NCBI GenBank assembly: GCA_024275165.1
Contig: JAJRZQ010000012.1
Coordinates: 62,001-126,000, forward strand
From: a bacterium
GTDB taxonomy: Bacteria; SAR324; XYD2-FULL-50-16
Reading direction: 5' to 3'
DNA: 64,000 nucleotides
The notes beneath the pieces were generated by a model. It searched no databases. It was given only the letters and a program-made list of their open reading frames with translations, and was not told the DNA's origin. The first letter of the stretch is position 1, and each line of letters begins with the position of its first letter. Positions 51,968 through 61,682 of this stretch are shown piece by piece. The position numbers and the translations under genes were made by a program.

Positions 51968-53765
51968 TCCAACTTTTTGGTTTGATGCGCTACCTGCAAT
52001 AAAATGGCGCGGTTGTAAGCATCCATTACATCTTTTCGTTTAATGATACCTAAAAGGAGGTCGGGTTCTTTCGGGTCCACCACGGGAATCGCCTCGATGT
52101 CTTTAATTCCGAATTTACGAATCGCTTCGTTGAGGTTATCGGAAGGAAGGAGTTTAATCAATTGGGTTTGGGCTAATTCCTTCATGACGACTAGATGCTC
52201 CAACCCCTCTTCCAATAAAATTTCTCGAATGTCTTGAAAGCTCACTACCCCGCTCATGCGGCCCTGTTCGTTTAAAACGGGATAATATTGGGTTTGGAGT
52301 TGGGAAAGACTTGCATGAACTCGGCAAAACTCATGTTTTCGGTTAGGGTCTCAAATTCGGTGAGCATGACCTCTTCGACTCGAATTTGATTGAGTAGGCT
52401 TTCTTCTTTGTTCATGTGGAGAATAATCCCCTGGCGGGAAAGCTCCAACGAATCGAGGCTGTCTTCACAGATGCGCTTGGCGAGCATTACTCCAATGACC
52501 GAAGCGAACATGATCGGCAGGATAACCTGATAGTTGTTGGTCAATTCAAAGAGCAAAAAAATCGCGGTCATGGGGGCGTGGGTGGTACTGGCCAAGAAGG
52601 CCCCCATGCCCACTAAGGAATAAGAGCCGGGGGTAATTCCACTTTCGGGAAAGATCATCGCCAACCCCCCCCCGAAGACCGCGCCGATCATGGCCCCGAT
52701 AAAGAGGCTGGGGGCAAAGAGCCCGCCCACATTGCCCGAGCCTAAGGTAATCGAGGTGGCAATGACCTTTAGAATAAAAAGTAGGGCGAAGTAGAATAAG
52801 AGTTCCTCGTCACCATGCCAATTGATGGCTTCCTTAATGCTTTCATAGCCGTCGCCTAAGGTGGCAAAGGAAATGAGCCCCAAGCAACCGACCATGAAGG
52901 CGCCTAGGATGGGTTTTAGGTTTTTGTGGAGGGGTAGGTTTTTAAAGCGGTCATTGACCCAGAAAAAAAAGCGGATGAACAGAGCCCCCAAAAAACCGAT
53001 GACCAAACCTAGGAGGATGTAGGCCAGCAGCTCCCACGCGCTGGTGAGGTTGTAGGAAAGTTTGCCAAAGGTAGGGGCCGAACTGTAATAGGCCCGGCTG
53101 ATCGCGGTGGCCAAACCACTGGAAATAACAATGACCCCAAAGGTTTGCAGTTGAAACTGCCCAATCATAATGATCTCTTGGGCAAAGAGCACCCCCGCTA
53201 AGGGAGCGTTAAACTGAGCGGCGATTCCCGCGGCGGAGCCGCAAGCGATTAAAACCTTTAAACGGTGGCTCCCCATGGAGAAAAAGCGTCCGATGCTGCT
53301 CCCGACCGCGCCGCCAATCTGGGCAATCGGGCCTTCCACCCCGGCAGAACCGCCTGAAGAGATGGTTAAAGAAGCGGTGAAGATCTTAACAAAGATATCT
53401 CGGGTGCGAATCAGCCCCCCCTTTAAATGCACGGCGATTAAAAACTTGGGCATGCCGTAGCCGGAAATTTCCCCAGGGAAACGCCGCGCGATGGGAATGA
53501 GGATCACCGCCCCCAACATGGGGATGAGAGGGAGTAAAAAGGGGCTGATGGATTCCAAAAAGGGCCAGAGGATCCCAAAAAAAAGGTGGTGCATTTGGCT
53601 TAAGAGCCAGCGGAAAAAAACCGTGGCAAAGCCGGCGCCGATTCCGACCAGACAGGCCAACAAGAGTTCGATGTTGGTCTCGGAAACCTGAATTCGTTTT
53701 AGGGGGGCCCAAAAATGGAGCCGGTTTAAGTGACTGAGTTCTAAAACCTTGCTGAATTTGAGCAT
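51964..53765 (-). CDS. ClC-type chloride channel/antiporter with C-terminal CBS pair, frameshifted near 52290-52300
   Basis: ORF 52272..53765 has ClC motifs (GSAGVEGPIAQIGGAVGSSIGR, GSGNVGGLFAPSLFIGA) and half of a CBS domain; ORF 51964..52257 begins mid-CBS (MSGVVSFQDIREILLEEG). Reading upstream in the second frame gives TQYYPVLNEQGR. Confidence 0.88.
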
Positions 53766-53774
53766 CTGCGGCGC

Positions 53775-54647
53775 TTATGGGGAGAGGTAAAAGTGACCGT
53801 TAAAGCTGTATTCAGCCGGACCGGTCAGGTAAAGCGGCTCCCCCGGGCCTTGCCAATCCAGGGTGAGGTTCCCCCCTAAGAGGGTCAACTCCACGGGGCT
53901 TTGCAGGCGGCCGGTGGCGATGCCCACAGCGGCAACGGCACTGGCCCCGGTTCCGCAGGCTAAGGTTTCCCCGCTACCTCGTTCCCAGGTGCGTTGCAAG
54001 GCTTGGTGAGGGGTTTGAATCTCTACGAATTCCACATTGATCCCCTGAGGGAAGAAATCGGCCCTTTCCACGACCGGGCCGAGTCGAGTCAGGTCGAGTT
54101 GGGCGACATGAGGCAAGAAGGTGACAAAGTGGGGGTTGCCTAAATTGACCAGAGAACCGATGAATTCCATTGCACCTATTTCAAAGCTGTAATCCAATAT
54201 TTTCGGCCCTTGGAGGGTAGAGGGAATGAGAGCCGCCTCAAATTGGGGGATTCCCATATTGACTTTATACTCCAGTCCTTTTGGGGTTTGCAGCCTTTGA
54301 ACTTCTTTGTTGCCTGCCCGGGTTTCGATGGTGACGCTCTCCTTTGGGCTCAGTTGGAGATCGAAAATCAGCCTGGCCACACAGCGGATGGCGTTGCCGC
54401 ACATTTCGGCTTCGCTCCCATCCGCGTTGAACATGGTCATGCGATAGGCTGTACTGGTGCCTTTTTGCAGGGTAACCAACCCGTCCGCCCCGACCCCGAA
54501 GTTGCGGTTGCTCATTTGACGAGCCAAGTCGGGAAGACGAGAGGGGTTTAAGTTCTTTGACACCTCGGGGTCGAAGAGATTAAGATAGACATAATCATTG
54601 CCCGCTCCCTGCATTTTATAAAAGGGGAGCTTTTTTTTATCCAACAT
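53775..54647 (-). CDS. dapF: diaminopimelate epimerase
   Basis: FYKMQGAGNDYVYLNLFD; NADGSEAEMCGNAIRCVAR; ERGSGETLACGTGASAVAA. Start MLDKKK at 54647 preferred. Confidence 0.95.
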   Translation of the reverse strand: MLDKKKLPFYKMQGAGNDYVYLNLFDPEVSKNLNPSRLPDLARQMSNRNFGVGADGLVTLQKGTSTAYRMTMFNADGSEAEMCGNAIRCVARLIFDLQLSPKESVTIETRAGNKEVQRLQTPKGLEYKVNMGIPQFEAALIPSTLQGPKILDYSFEIGAMEFIGSLVNLGNPHFVTFLPHVAQLDLTRLGPVVERADFFPQGINVEFVEIQTPHQALQRTWERGSGETLACGTGASAVAAVGIATGRLQSPVELTLLGGNLTLDWQGPGEPLYLTGPAEYSFNGHFYLSP

Positions 54648-54651
54648 GGTT

Positions 54652-55437
54652 ATGCCTAAAAAGTTTTTGCTTATCCTCCTCCTTATCTCATCCTTTAGCG
54701 TTTGTGAAGCCGAACCGCTGGATTTTCCTCCTGCCATGCCTGTAGACGCTCTGTGGACTTATGAGCATCGGCAGGGAAAAGAAATTACCGGAAGGAGCGT
54801 TTACCAGAGCAGCAGAAATAAAGAGATCCAAAAGATCAGCGAGAAGCACCAAGACAAGCAGGGGCGGATTGTGGCCCAGGGGCGCAGTTTGTTTGATTTG
54901 CGGGGTCGTTTCTTAGAGTTTTATTTTGAGGAAAAAGGGCAGGAGGCGCAAAGCCAGTGGCGCAATCTAGCGGGGGGCTTGGAAATGGAGAGGAGTCAAG
55001 AAGGCGACTGGGTGCGTCAAACTTGGCCCAAAGAGTTGGCTTTGGTCCCCTTTCCTCTCTTAGGGCTCTATTTGCAAAATCGAGTCGAGGAATTAAAAAA
55101 GAACAAGCAGGTCCACCTGACTTTAGTCATTTCTCAAGTGGTGCTGGAACTCAAAAAAAGGGGTTTGCCCGAAAATTGGTCGCAGTTGGGTTTAGTCTGC
55201 GAACTCGTAGGGAACGAGACCTTTGACTTGGGGACGGTTCAAATCAAGGCCTTAAAACTTATTTTAAAGCCCGCTGACTCTTTGATGGCTTCTTTGTTGC
55301 CAAAAAATCGCCAACGCATGGTGCTGCTCTTAGCCCAAGAAAAGCCCCATTGGGTATTGAGCTTTTCCGATGGAGAACAGAGTTACAGCCTTAGAAACCT
55401 AAAACTTCGCGGCCCAAATTTTGCCATGACCCCTTGA
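54652..55437 (+). CDS. secreted hypothetical protein
   Basis: MPKKFLLILLLISSFSVCEAEP signal peptide; listed ORF starts at 54646. Confidence 0.5.
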   Translation: MPKKFLLILLLISSFSVCEAEPLDFPPAMPVDALWTYEHRQGKEITGRSVYQSSRNKEIQKISEKHQDKQGRIVAQGRSLFDLRGRFLEFYFEEKGQEAQSQWRNLAGGLEMERSQEGDWVRQTWPKELALVPFPLLGLYLQNRVEELKKNKQVHLTLVISQVVLELKKRGLPENWSQLGLVCELVGNETFDLGTVQIKALKLILKPADSLMASLLPKNRQRMVLLLAQEKPHWVLSFSDGEQSYSLRNLKLRGPNFAMTP

Positions 55438-56098
55438 GGCTTTTTCCTTGGTTGGCCCGGGCCAGCCGTTCCAAAAACTCTGCGCGGGCCAGGGGTTTGG
55501 CCCCTAGGTTGGCCAGGTGTTGGGTCGGGTTCTGGCAGTCGATCAGTTGAAATTCATGCTGTTGGCAAAAACGGTTGAGCCAAGCAAAAGCCACCTTGGA
55601 GCCGTCTCGTTTTAGGCTAAACATGGATTCCCCAAAAAAGCTTTGCCCCAAGCTAACCCCATAGAGCCCCCCGGCCAATTCATCAGCGTAAAACACCTCA
55701 AGGCAATGGGCGTAGCCGAGGTGATAGAGCTCAAGGTAGGCTGTTTTCATCTCCTCGGTGATCCAGGTGCCGTCTTGGCCCGGGCGGGGGAGCATGGCGC
55801 AATGCCCAATCACCCCGGCAAAGTCTCCATCCCAAAGAATCCGCACTTTATCTTGTTTGAGCAGGCGGTTTAAGCTTTTGCTGATATGCATTTCACCGGG
55901 GATTAAGACCATCCTCGGGTCGGGGGACCACCATAAGAGGGGATAACCCGCAGAGTACCAGGGGAAGATACCCATGCGATAGGCTAAGAGCAAACGCTCG
56001 GTAGAGAGGTCGCCCCCCATGGCTAAAAGTCCTTCCGGTTCAGCCTCTAAGGGGTTGGGGAAGTGAACCTGCTCACCGTCTAAGAGATAAAAACTCAT
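55391..56098 (-). CDS. aat: leucyl/phenylalanyl-tRNA--protein transferase
   Basis: GLLAMGGDLSTERLLLAYRMGIFPWYSAGYPLLWWSPDPRMVLIP; GESMFSLKRDGSKVAFAWL. Confidence 0.95.
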   Translation of the reverse strand: MSFYLLDGEQVHFPNPLEAEPEGLLAMGGDLSTERLLLAYRMGIFPWYSAGYPLLWWSPDPRMVLIPGEMHISKSLNRLLKQDKVRILWDGDFAGVIGHCAMLPRPGQDGTWITEEMKTAYLELYHLGYAHCLEVFYADELAGGLYGVSLGQSFFGESMFSLKRDGSKVAFAWLNRFCQQHEFQLIDCQNPTQHLANLGAKPLARAEFLERLARANQGKSLKGSWQNLGREVLGF

Positions 56099-56099
56099 C

Positions 56100-57032
56100 T
56101 CAACCTTGATAGCTCCCTAAGCGATCCCAGAACTCGATCGCCAGGTCCAGGCCCCCGAGTTGTCGGATTTCCTGCACCCCTGTGGGGCTGGTTACATTGA
56201 TTTCGGTGATGTAATCCCCGATGATGTCCAAACCAACAAAATAAAGCCCGTCGGCGATGATTTTGTCTTTGACCTGCTGAATCAGCCAGGTCTCCCGTTC
56301 GTTCAAGGGGTCGAGGCTCACCTGGCCGCCCACATGGATGTTCCCGCGGTGTTCCCCCTTGCTGGGGGTGCGCAGCAGGCAGCCTAAGGGCTCCCCTTGG
56401 ATCAGGATCACCCGTTTATCCCCCTTGGCGATTTGGGGGAGGTATTCTTGGGCGATGATGTGTTCGCTGAATTCATGGGTGCTGATTTCAATTAAACTGT
56501 TGAAGTTTTTATCTTCTGGTGTGAGGTAAAGCACCCCGGAGCCCCCGCTTTTGTTGGTGGGCTTGATGATGATTTCTTTGTGCTTTAGCAAAAAGGCTCG
56601 AATTTCAGCAGCGTCACGGGTAATTAGGGTTTGGGGGCACACCTGGGGGAAGTTGAGCCCATAGATTTTTTCCGGGGCATCGCGCAGAGCCGAGGCTCGA
56701 TTGATCACCTTCGCTTTCTTGGCCAAAGAAAGGAAATGGGTGGCTAAGAAGTATTCTTCATCAAAAGGCGGGTCTTTGCGCATTAAAATGACATCGAAGT
56801 CATCCAGGGCCGCTTCGGTTCGATTTGCCAGCCAAGTGAAACAGGGGTCTTTGCGCAAGAAGCGAATCTTTTGAGCTTGCACTCTCGGCTCGGCTCCGCG
56901 CAGGAGTAAGTCGCCTGCTTGGGAGTAAAAGATATCAAACCCTCTGTTTTGCGCCGCAATCGCCAAGGCAAAGCTGGTGTCTTGATCTATATGAATTCTG
57001 GATAAAGAGTCCATGACAAAGAGAATTTTCAT
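56100..57032 (-). CDS. gshB: glutathione synthetase
   Basis: MKILFVMDSLSRIHIDQDTSFALAIAAQNRG; IIIKPTNKSGGSGVLYL; start ATG 57032 overlaps preceding TGA. Confidence 0.93.
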   Translation of the reverse strand: MKILFVMDSLSRIHIDQDTSFALAIAAQNRGFDIFYSQAGDLLLRGAEPRVQAQKIRFLRKDPCFTWLANRTEAALDDFDVILMRKDPPFDEEYFLATHFLSLAKKAKVINRASALRDAPEKIYGLNFPQVCPQTLITRDAAEIRAFLLKHKEIIIKPTNKSGGSGVLYLTPEDKNFNSLIEISTHEFSEHIIAQEYLPQIAKGDKRVILIQGEPLGCLLRTPSKGEHRGNIHVGGQVSLDPLNERETWLIQQVKDKIIADGLYFVGLDIIGDYITEINVTSPTGVQEIRQLGGLDLAIEFWDRLGSYQG

Positions 57033-59038
57033 ATTCGGCATGCTTTTTCGTGTCCCGTGGCGTGAAAGAGGTCTGCTGCTCGGCAGAGATCCTTTTTGGA
57101 ACCTAAGAGGAGCAGGCCGTCTTGAGCGAGTAAGAGGTCGTCCGCTCCGGGATGGGCGATGGTTTGCCCCTTCCTGCGGATCGCTAAGAGCGTCAGGTTG
57201 TATTGCTTGCGCAGGTTGGACTGGGCTAAGGTTTGGCCGACCAAGGGGCTCTTGTCGGTCAAGGTGACATTCATTAAATCATGATCTCCCAAAAAGGGCT
57301 GCAAGTCCAGGCGGGATTGGCGAAAGCCCCGCACCATGCCGTAGCCGCCGTTGCGGGCCTCTTGCAGGGCCTCTTCGATTTCTTCTTGAGGGAGCTGATA
57401 TTTATGCAGAATACGGCTGAAGATGCTCAAGGCGGTTTCGTATTCGGCGGGGATCACTTCATCGGCGCCTAGCCCGTAAAGCCGTTCCAACTGAGTCACA
57501 AAATGGGTACGGACAATCAACCAGACCGCGGGGTTTTGTTGTTTGACCAAGGAAACGGCGAGTTCGTTGGCTTTCGGATCGTTGATCGCCAAGACCACGA
57601 TCTTTGCGGCCGCGATCCCTGCTTGATGCAGGCATTCCTCTCGCCCCACATCGCCGTAGATGATATTGACCCCTTTTGCCCGTTCCTTTTTGACCGTGTC
57701 CGGGTTCATTTCCAAGACCAGATAAGGCGCCTTGACCGCCTGGGCGGCCTTGGCCAAGATACGCCCCGTCAGCCCGAAACCGGCGATGAGGATGTGGTTT
57801 TCCATTTTCGTGAATTGATCCTTCTCGGCCAAGGGAATGGCGTTCCACCCCTTAGAGAGGAGGGGGGGCAGGCTGGAACGCTGCGCCCTGTCGCTCAATA
57901 CCTGCCCCAGGCTCAGCAGGGCGGGAGTCAAGGCGAGACTCGCCACGCTGGCTGCGAGAAAATATTGGTAGGTTTCAGCAGAGAGCAGATCGTACTGCAT
58001 CCCCACCTTACTGAGCACAAAGCTGAATTCCCCGATTTGAGCCAGTCCAAAGCCCACATAGACCCCGATGCGCAAGCCCAACCCCAGGGCCAAGACGGCA
58101 AAAGCGGCGGTCAAGGCCTTGATGAGCACCAAGGCAACGACCAGGGCGAAAATGATGGGAAAGTGGGAGAAGAAAAACTGGAAATCCAAGAGCATGCCGA
58201 TGGAGATAAAAAAGAAACTGGAAAAGACATCCCGAAAGGGGGTAATGCTGGCCAAGGCAAAGTGGGCGTATTCGGATTCGGAGATGATCAACCCGGCCAA
58301 AAAAGCCCCCAATCCCACGCTCAACCCGGCCCAGTGGGTCAGCCAAGTTACCCCTAGAACCATGGAGCAAATGGAGAGCAAAAAGAGTTCCCGGCTCCGG
58401 GTGGCGGCTAAACGGTAGAGCATCCAGGGGGCGACCCAGCGAGCCATGACCACCACAAAAAGGATGATCACCAGCGATTTGCCCCCCAAGACCCATAATC
58501 CATCCCCTCCCGCGTTCTCCATCCCTCCTAAGAGCGGGGTTAGGAGGATGAGGGGGACAATCAAAAGGTCTTGAAAAATTAAGATAGCCAGCAGGGTTTG
58601 GCCCTGGGGGCTGTTTTGCAGGTGCCGCTCCTGCTGCAGGCGCAAGACAATCGCCGTACTGGAAAGCGCCAAGAGAAACCCCCAAAAGACCCCCTGCTGC
58701 CAGGAGACTTCAAATAGGCTGGCGATGCCCAGCCCCAAGCCAATGGTTAAGCCCGCCTGCAGGCTACCTCCGATAAAGACCGCCCGACCGATCCGGGCTA
58801 ATTCGGCAAAGGAAAACTCCAGGCCAATGGCAAAAAGCAGCAAAATGACCCCGATTTCGGCCAAGTGCTCTACCCCCTTGATTTCGGTGATCGCTTGCAA
58901 TCCGTAAGGCCCCGCCAGCAGGCCCGTAAACAAGAGGCCGATAATGGGGGGAATCTTCAAGCGGTGGCTGGCCCACAATACAAACATGGACAGCACCAGC
59001 ATCACCGCTAAATCTTGCAATATGGGGATTTCTTCCAT
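57029..59038 (-). CDS. Kef-type (CPA2) cation:proton antiporter with TrkA-N and TrkA-C domains
   Basis: Long hydrophobic N-terminal antiporter domain; ILIAGFGLTGRILAKAAQAVKAPYLVLEMNPD Rossmann domain; TrkA-C-like tail. Confidence 0.9.
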   Translation of the reverse strand: MEEIPILQDLAVMLVLSMFVLWASHRLKIPPIIGLLFTGLLAGPYGLQAITEIKGVEHLAEIGVILLLFAIGLEFSFAELARIGRAVFIGGSLQAGLTIGLGLGIASLFEVSWQQGVFWGFLLALSSTAIVLRLQQERHLQNSPQGQTLLAILIFQDLLIVPLILLTPLLGGMENAGGDGLWVLGGKSLVIILFVVVMARWVAPWMLYRLAATRSRELFLLSICSMVLGVTWLTHWAGLSVGLGAFLAGLIISESEYAHFALASITPFRDVFSSFFFISIGMLLDFQFFFSHFPIIFALVVALVLIKALTAAFAVLALGLGLRIGVYVGFGLAQIGEFSFVLSKVGMQYDLLSAETYQYFLAASVASLALTPALLSLGQVLSDRAQRSSLPPLLSKGWNAIPLAEKDQFTKMENHILIAGFGLTGRILAKAAQAVKAPYLVLEMNPDTVKKERAKGVNIIYGDVGREECLHQAGIAAAKIVVLAINDPKANELAVSLVKQQNPAVWLIVRTHFVTQLERLYGLGADEVIPAEYETALSIFSRILHKYQLPQEEIEEALQEARNGGYGMVRGFRQSRLDLQPFLGDHDLMNVTLTDKSPLVGQTLAQSNLRKQYNLTLLAIRRKGQTIAHPGADDLLLAQDGLLLLGSKKDLCRAADLFHATGHEKACRI

Positions 59039-59042
59039 GGTG

Positions 59043-60431
59043 TTATTGTAGTTTTAGTTTTTCTCGGGCATAGATTTTTTTTAAGACCAACAGGGCCAAA
59101 AGGCCGCTGAAAACCTTAGAGAGCAGGGCAGCGGAAAAGATACCCTGCATGGCGCCCAATTTTGCTCCGATAAAGGAGAGAGGAATAAAAAAAACAAAAA
59201 CATAAACCAGGCTGAGCAGAGCGGCGAGGTAGGGCTTTTCCAAGACATTCAAGGGGCTGGCCGAGAGGCTTAGGATCCCTTGGAAACCGTAACCAAAGGG
59301 GACGATCCAAAGATATTGGACGATCAGGGAGACCACGGTCGCGTCGTCGCTGAACAGGCGGGCCAAAAAGTGAGAGGCGAGAAAAAACAGCCCCACCAGG
59401 ATCAGCCCCCAAAGCAGGGAAAACTGGTAGGCGCGTCTCATCCCCTCTTCAATGCGGGCAAAGCGTTTGGCGCCCCAATTCTGCCCAAAAAAGGGGGCTA
59501 TCACGGCAGAGAGAGCCATCAACATGTACAGGGCGAGCATCTCAACCTTAAAGGCCACTCCGTATGCCGCTACGGCGGCGGTGCCAAAGGTGGCCACCAG
59601 CTTGGTCACCATCCCGATTCCGAGGGGTAAGACCAAATTGGTGGCCCCAGTGGGTAAGGCAATACGCAAGATGGAGCGAAAGCTCTCCCATAGTTTGGTT
59701 TGGCTGGGTCGGTTTAAGGTGATCATTTCTTCTTGAGCATAGAGCACCCAGAGGCTCAACACAAAGGTTAAGGCGCGCGAGATCAAAGTGGCCAAGGCGG
59801 CCCCTTGCATTTCCATGCGGGGAAAGAGCCCGAGCCCGAAGATCAAAAGAGGGTCTAAAATCAGGTTGACCAACATGGCGGCAAGCATGATGAAACTTGC
59901 CTTTTTCATGTTGCCTTTGGCGCGGATGGCGCTATTGCCCACCATGGGCACCACCAAAAAAGGCATGCTCCAATACCAAATATACAGGTAATCACCGATG
60001 AAGGGCAAGAGGTCTTTGTCGGCGCCAAGGGCAAAAAACAAAATCGGATGGAGGCTAAAGCTCAAGGCGACAAAAAAAAGCACAATCAAAAAAGCCAAGA
60101 GCAATGAGTCGGTGGTGAGGCGCTGGACCTGAAGCGAATCGTTTCTGCCCACGGCCTTGGAGATCACCGCCGAAGAGCCGGTAGCCAGGCCCAATGCCAT
60201 GGCGCTGATGGCCATGACCACGGGAAAGCAAAAGCCCATGGCCGCCAGTTGGGTGGTGCCTAAGCGACTGATAAAATAAGTGTCGGTAAGGTTGAAAACC
60301 AACATGCCTAAGATGCCCGTCAACATGGCCAGGGTTTTGCGCGCCAACAAAGGGGCAATCGCCCCCTGCAAAAAGATCGGGCCCTTGGGGGGGAGGGCCG
60401 AAGCCTCCGGGCAGGCAGGCAGCTGGGCCAT
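59043..60431 (-). CDS. MATE-family efflux transporter
   Basis: LTDTYFISRLGTTQLAAMGFCFPV; 12-TM-like profile; GSSAVISKAVGRND. Confidence 0.88.
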   Translation of the reverse strand: MAQLPACPEASALPPKGPIFLQGAIAPLLARKTLAMLTGILGMLVFNLTDTYFISRLGTTQLAAMGFCFPVVMAISAMALGLATGSSAVISKAVGRNDSLQVQRLTTDSLLLAFLIVLFFVALSFSLHPILFFALGADKDLLPFIGDYLYIWYWSMPFLVVPMVGNSAIRAKGNMKKASFIMLAAMLVNLILDPLLIFGLGLFPRMEMQGAALATLISRALTFVLSLWVLYAQEEMITLNRPSQTKLWESFRSILRIALPTGATNLVLPLGIGMVTKLVATFGTAAVAAYGVAFKVEMLALYMLMALSAVIAPFFGQNWGAKRFARIEEGMRRAYQFSLLWGLILVGLFFLASHFLARLFSDDATVVSLIVQYLWIVPFGYGFQGILSLSASPLNVLEKPYLAALLSLVYVFVFFIPLSFIGAKLGAMQGIFSAALLSKVFSGLLALLVLKKIYAREKLKLQ

Positions 60432-60436
60432 AGGGG

Positions 60437-60712
60437 TTAGTTCGCTGGTTTGGGGGGGTGCTGGGTGCTGAGGTAGTCTCTTTGGTATTCGAGTTGCAAC
60501 CGCTCAAATTCCTCTTTGTTCAAATGGCCTAATTGATAGTCCTGCTCGAGTTCGGAGATGGCCTCCAACAAAGCGAGTTGGGGGTTGAAACGATGGGCTT
60601 CTTGTTCATCGCCTTGATGATAGGCCTGTTCCTTGTCTTTCATCAAAGGTTTATAAACCACGACAAAGGCGAGCAAGAGGGAAATCAAACTACAAATCGC
60701 GAGGGTGGTCAT
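60437..60712 (-). CDS. short CcmI N-terminal-like protein
   Basis: Single TM then ISELEQDYQLGHLNKEEFERLQLEY; adjacent to ccmH. Confidence 0.55.
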   Translation of the reverse strand: MTTLAICSLISLLLAFVVVYKPLMKDKEQAYHQGDEQEAHRFNPQLALLEAISELEQDYQLGHLNKEEFERLQLEYQRDYLSTQHPPKPAN

Positions 60713-61155
60713 GGTTCGATCTCCTTTAAGGCCTGGTTGATTTCCGCCTTTTCCTGGGCGCTGAGGGGGGGGAGATCAGTGGTATGGGTATGGGCGTTTT
60801 TGCCCTTGAGGCGAAAAAAGAGGCCCAAGGCGGCCAAGGCGATTAAAATGCCGGGGGAGAACCATAAAAGCAGGTTGATTCCTTCTTTTTTGGGGCTGCG
60901 TAAGATCCACTCTCCATAGCGTTGCACAAAAAAGGCGAGAATCTCTTTTTCGCTTTTTCCTTCCCGCAACATCTCTCGGATCTTCATTTTCATGTTGGTG
61001 GCCAATCCGGCTTCGGATTCCTTAACCGACATGGCTTGGCAGGTGGGGCAACGGAGTTGGTGGGCGATTTCGCGCACCCTTTGGTCTAGGGTTTCCTCCC
61101 CAAAAAGCGCGGCGGGGAGGATCAAGAGAAGAGCGAATAAAACTGGCGTTTTCAT
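60709..61155 (-). CDS. ccmH: cytochrome c maturation protein CcmH/CycL
   Basis: EIAHQLRCPTCQAMSVKESEAGLATNMKMKIREML...ILAFFVQRYGEWIL. Confidence 0.92.
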   Translation of the reverse strand: MKTPVLFALLLILPAALFGEETLDQRVREIAHQLRCPTCQAMSVKESEAGLATNMKMKIREMLREGKSEKEILAFFVQRYGEWILRSPKKEGINLLLWFSPGILIALAALGLFFRLKGKNAHTHTTDLPPLSAQEKAEINQALKEIEP

Positions 61156-61682
61156 GGTAAGCGTTCCTCCAAAAAATCGCGGATGACCTCTGGGGTCACG
61201 GCGCCTAAGACTTTATGCACGATGATCCCCTGCTCATCAATGAAAAAGGTTTCGGGGGCGGCGGTGATTCCGTAATTTAAGCTGATATCCCCGACTTCGT
61301 TGTCGGGGCCTAAGAGATAGGTTTTGCCGTAGCGGCGGATGAAAGCTAGGCTGTCTTCTCGCTTATCGTTAAAGGCGATGCCGATGAAAACCGCCCCCCG
61401 GGGGGTGTATTTTTGGTGAGCCGCTTCCATGATGTGCGCTTCGGCTTTGCAGGCGACGCACCAAGAAGCCCAGAAATTCAACACCACGGGCTTGCCGCGA
61501 AACTGTTTCAGTTCAATGGTCTGGCCCTCGAAGGTGGTGAGGGTGAAGTTTTTCGCTTCCTTCCCGATGAGGGCCGAGGGGATCGATTGAGGGTCGCTGG
61601 CGTAAAAAAGCCCGTAAAAAAAGGTCGCTAAAAGCAAAAGGCTAAAGCCGCCCAAGAGCAGGGCGATAACTTTTCGGTTCAT
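61152..61682 (-). CDS. ccmG: thiol:disulfide interchange protein (CcmG/DsbE, TlpA-like)
   Basis: VVLNFWASWCVACKAEAHIM; GITAAPETFFIDEQGIIVHKVLGAV. Confidence 0.9.
   Translation of the reverse strand: MNRKVIALLLGGFSLLLLATFFYGLFYASDPQSIPSALIGKEAKNFTLTTFEGQTIELKQFRGKPVVLNFWASWCVACKAEAHIMEAAHQKYTPRGAVFIGIAFNDKREDSLAFIRRYGKTYLLGPDNEVGDISLNYGITAAPETFFIDEQGIIVHKVLGAVTPEVIRDFLEERLP

Noticed and set aside
57503-58357. 284-aa plus ORF antisense to the Kef antiporter
   Set aside because: Gln/Gly/Asp/His-rich antisense translation typical of shadow ORFs opposite hydrophobic genes.
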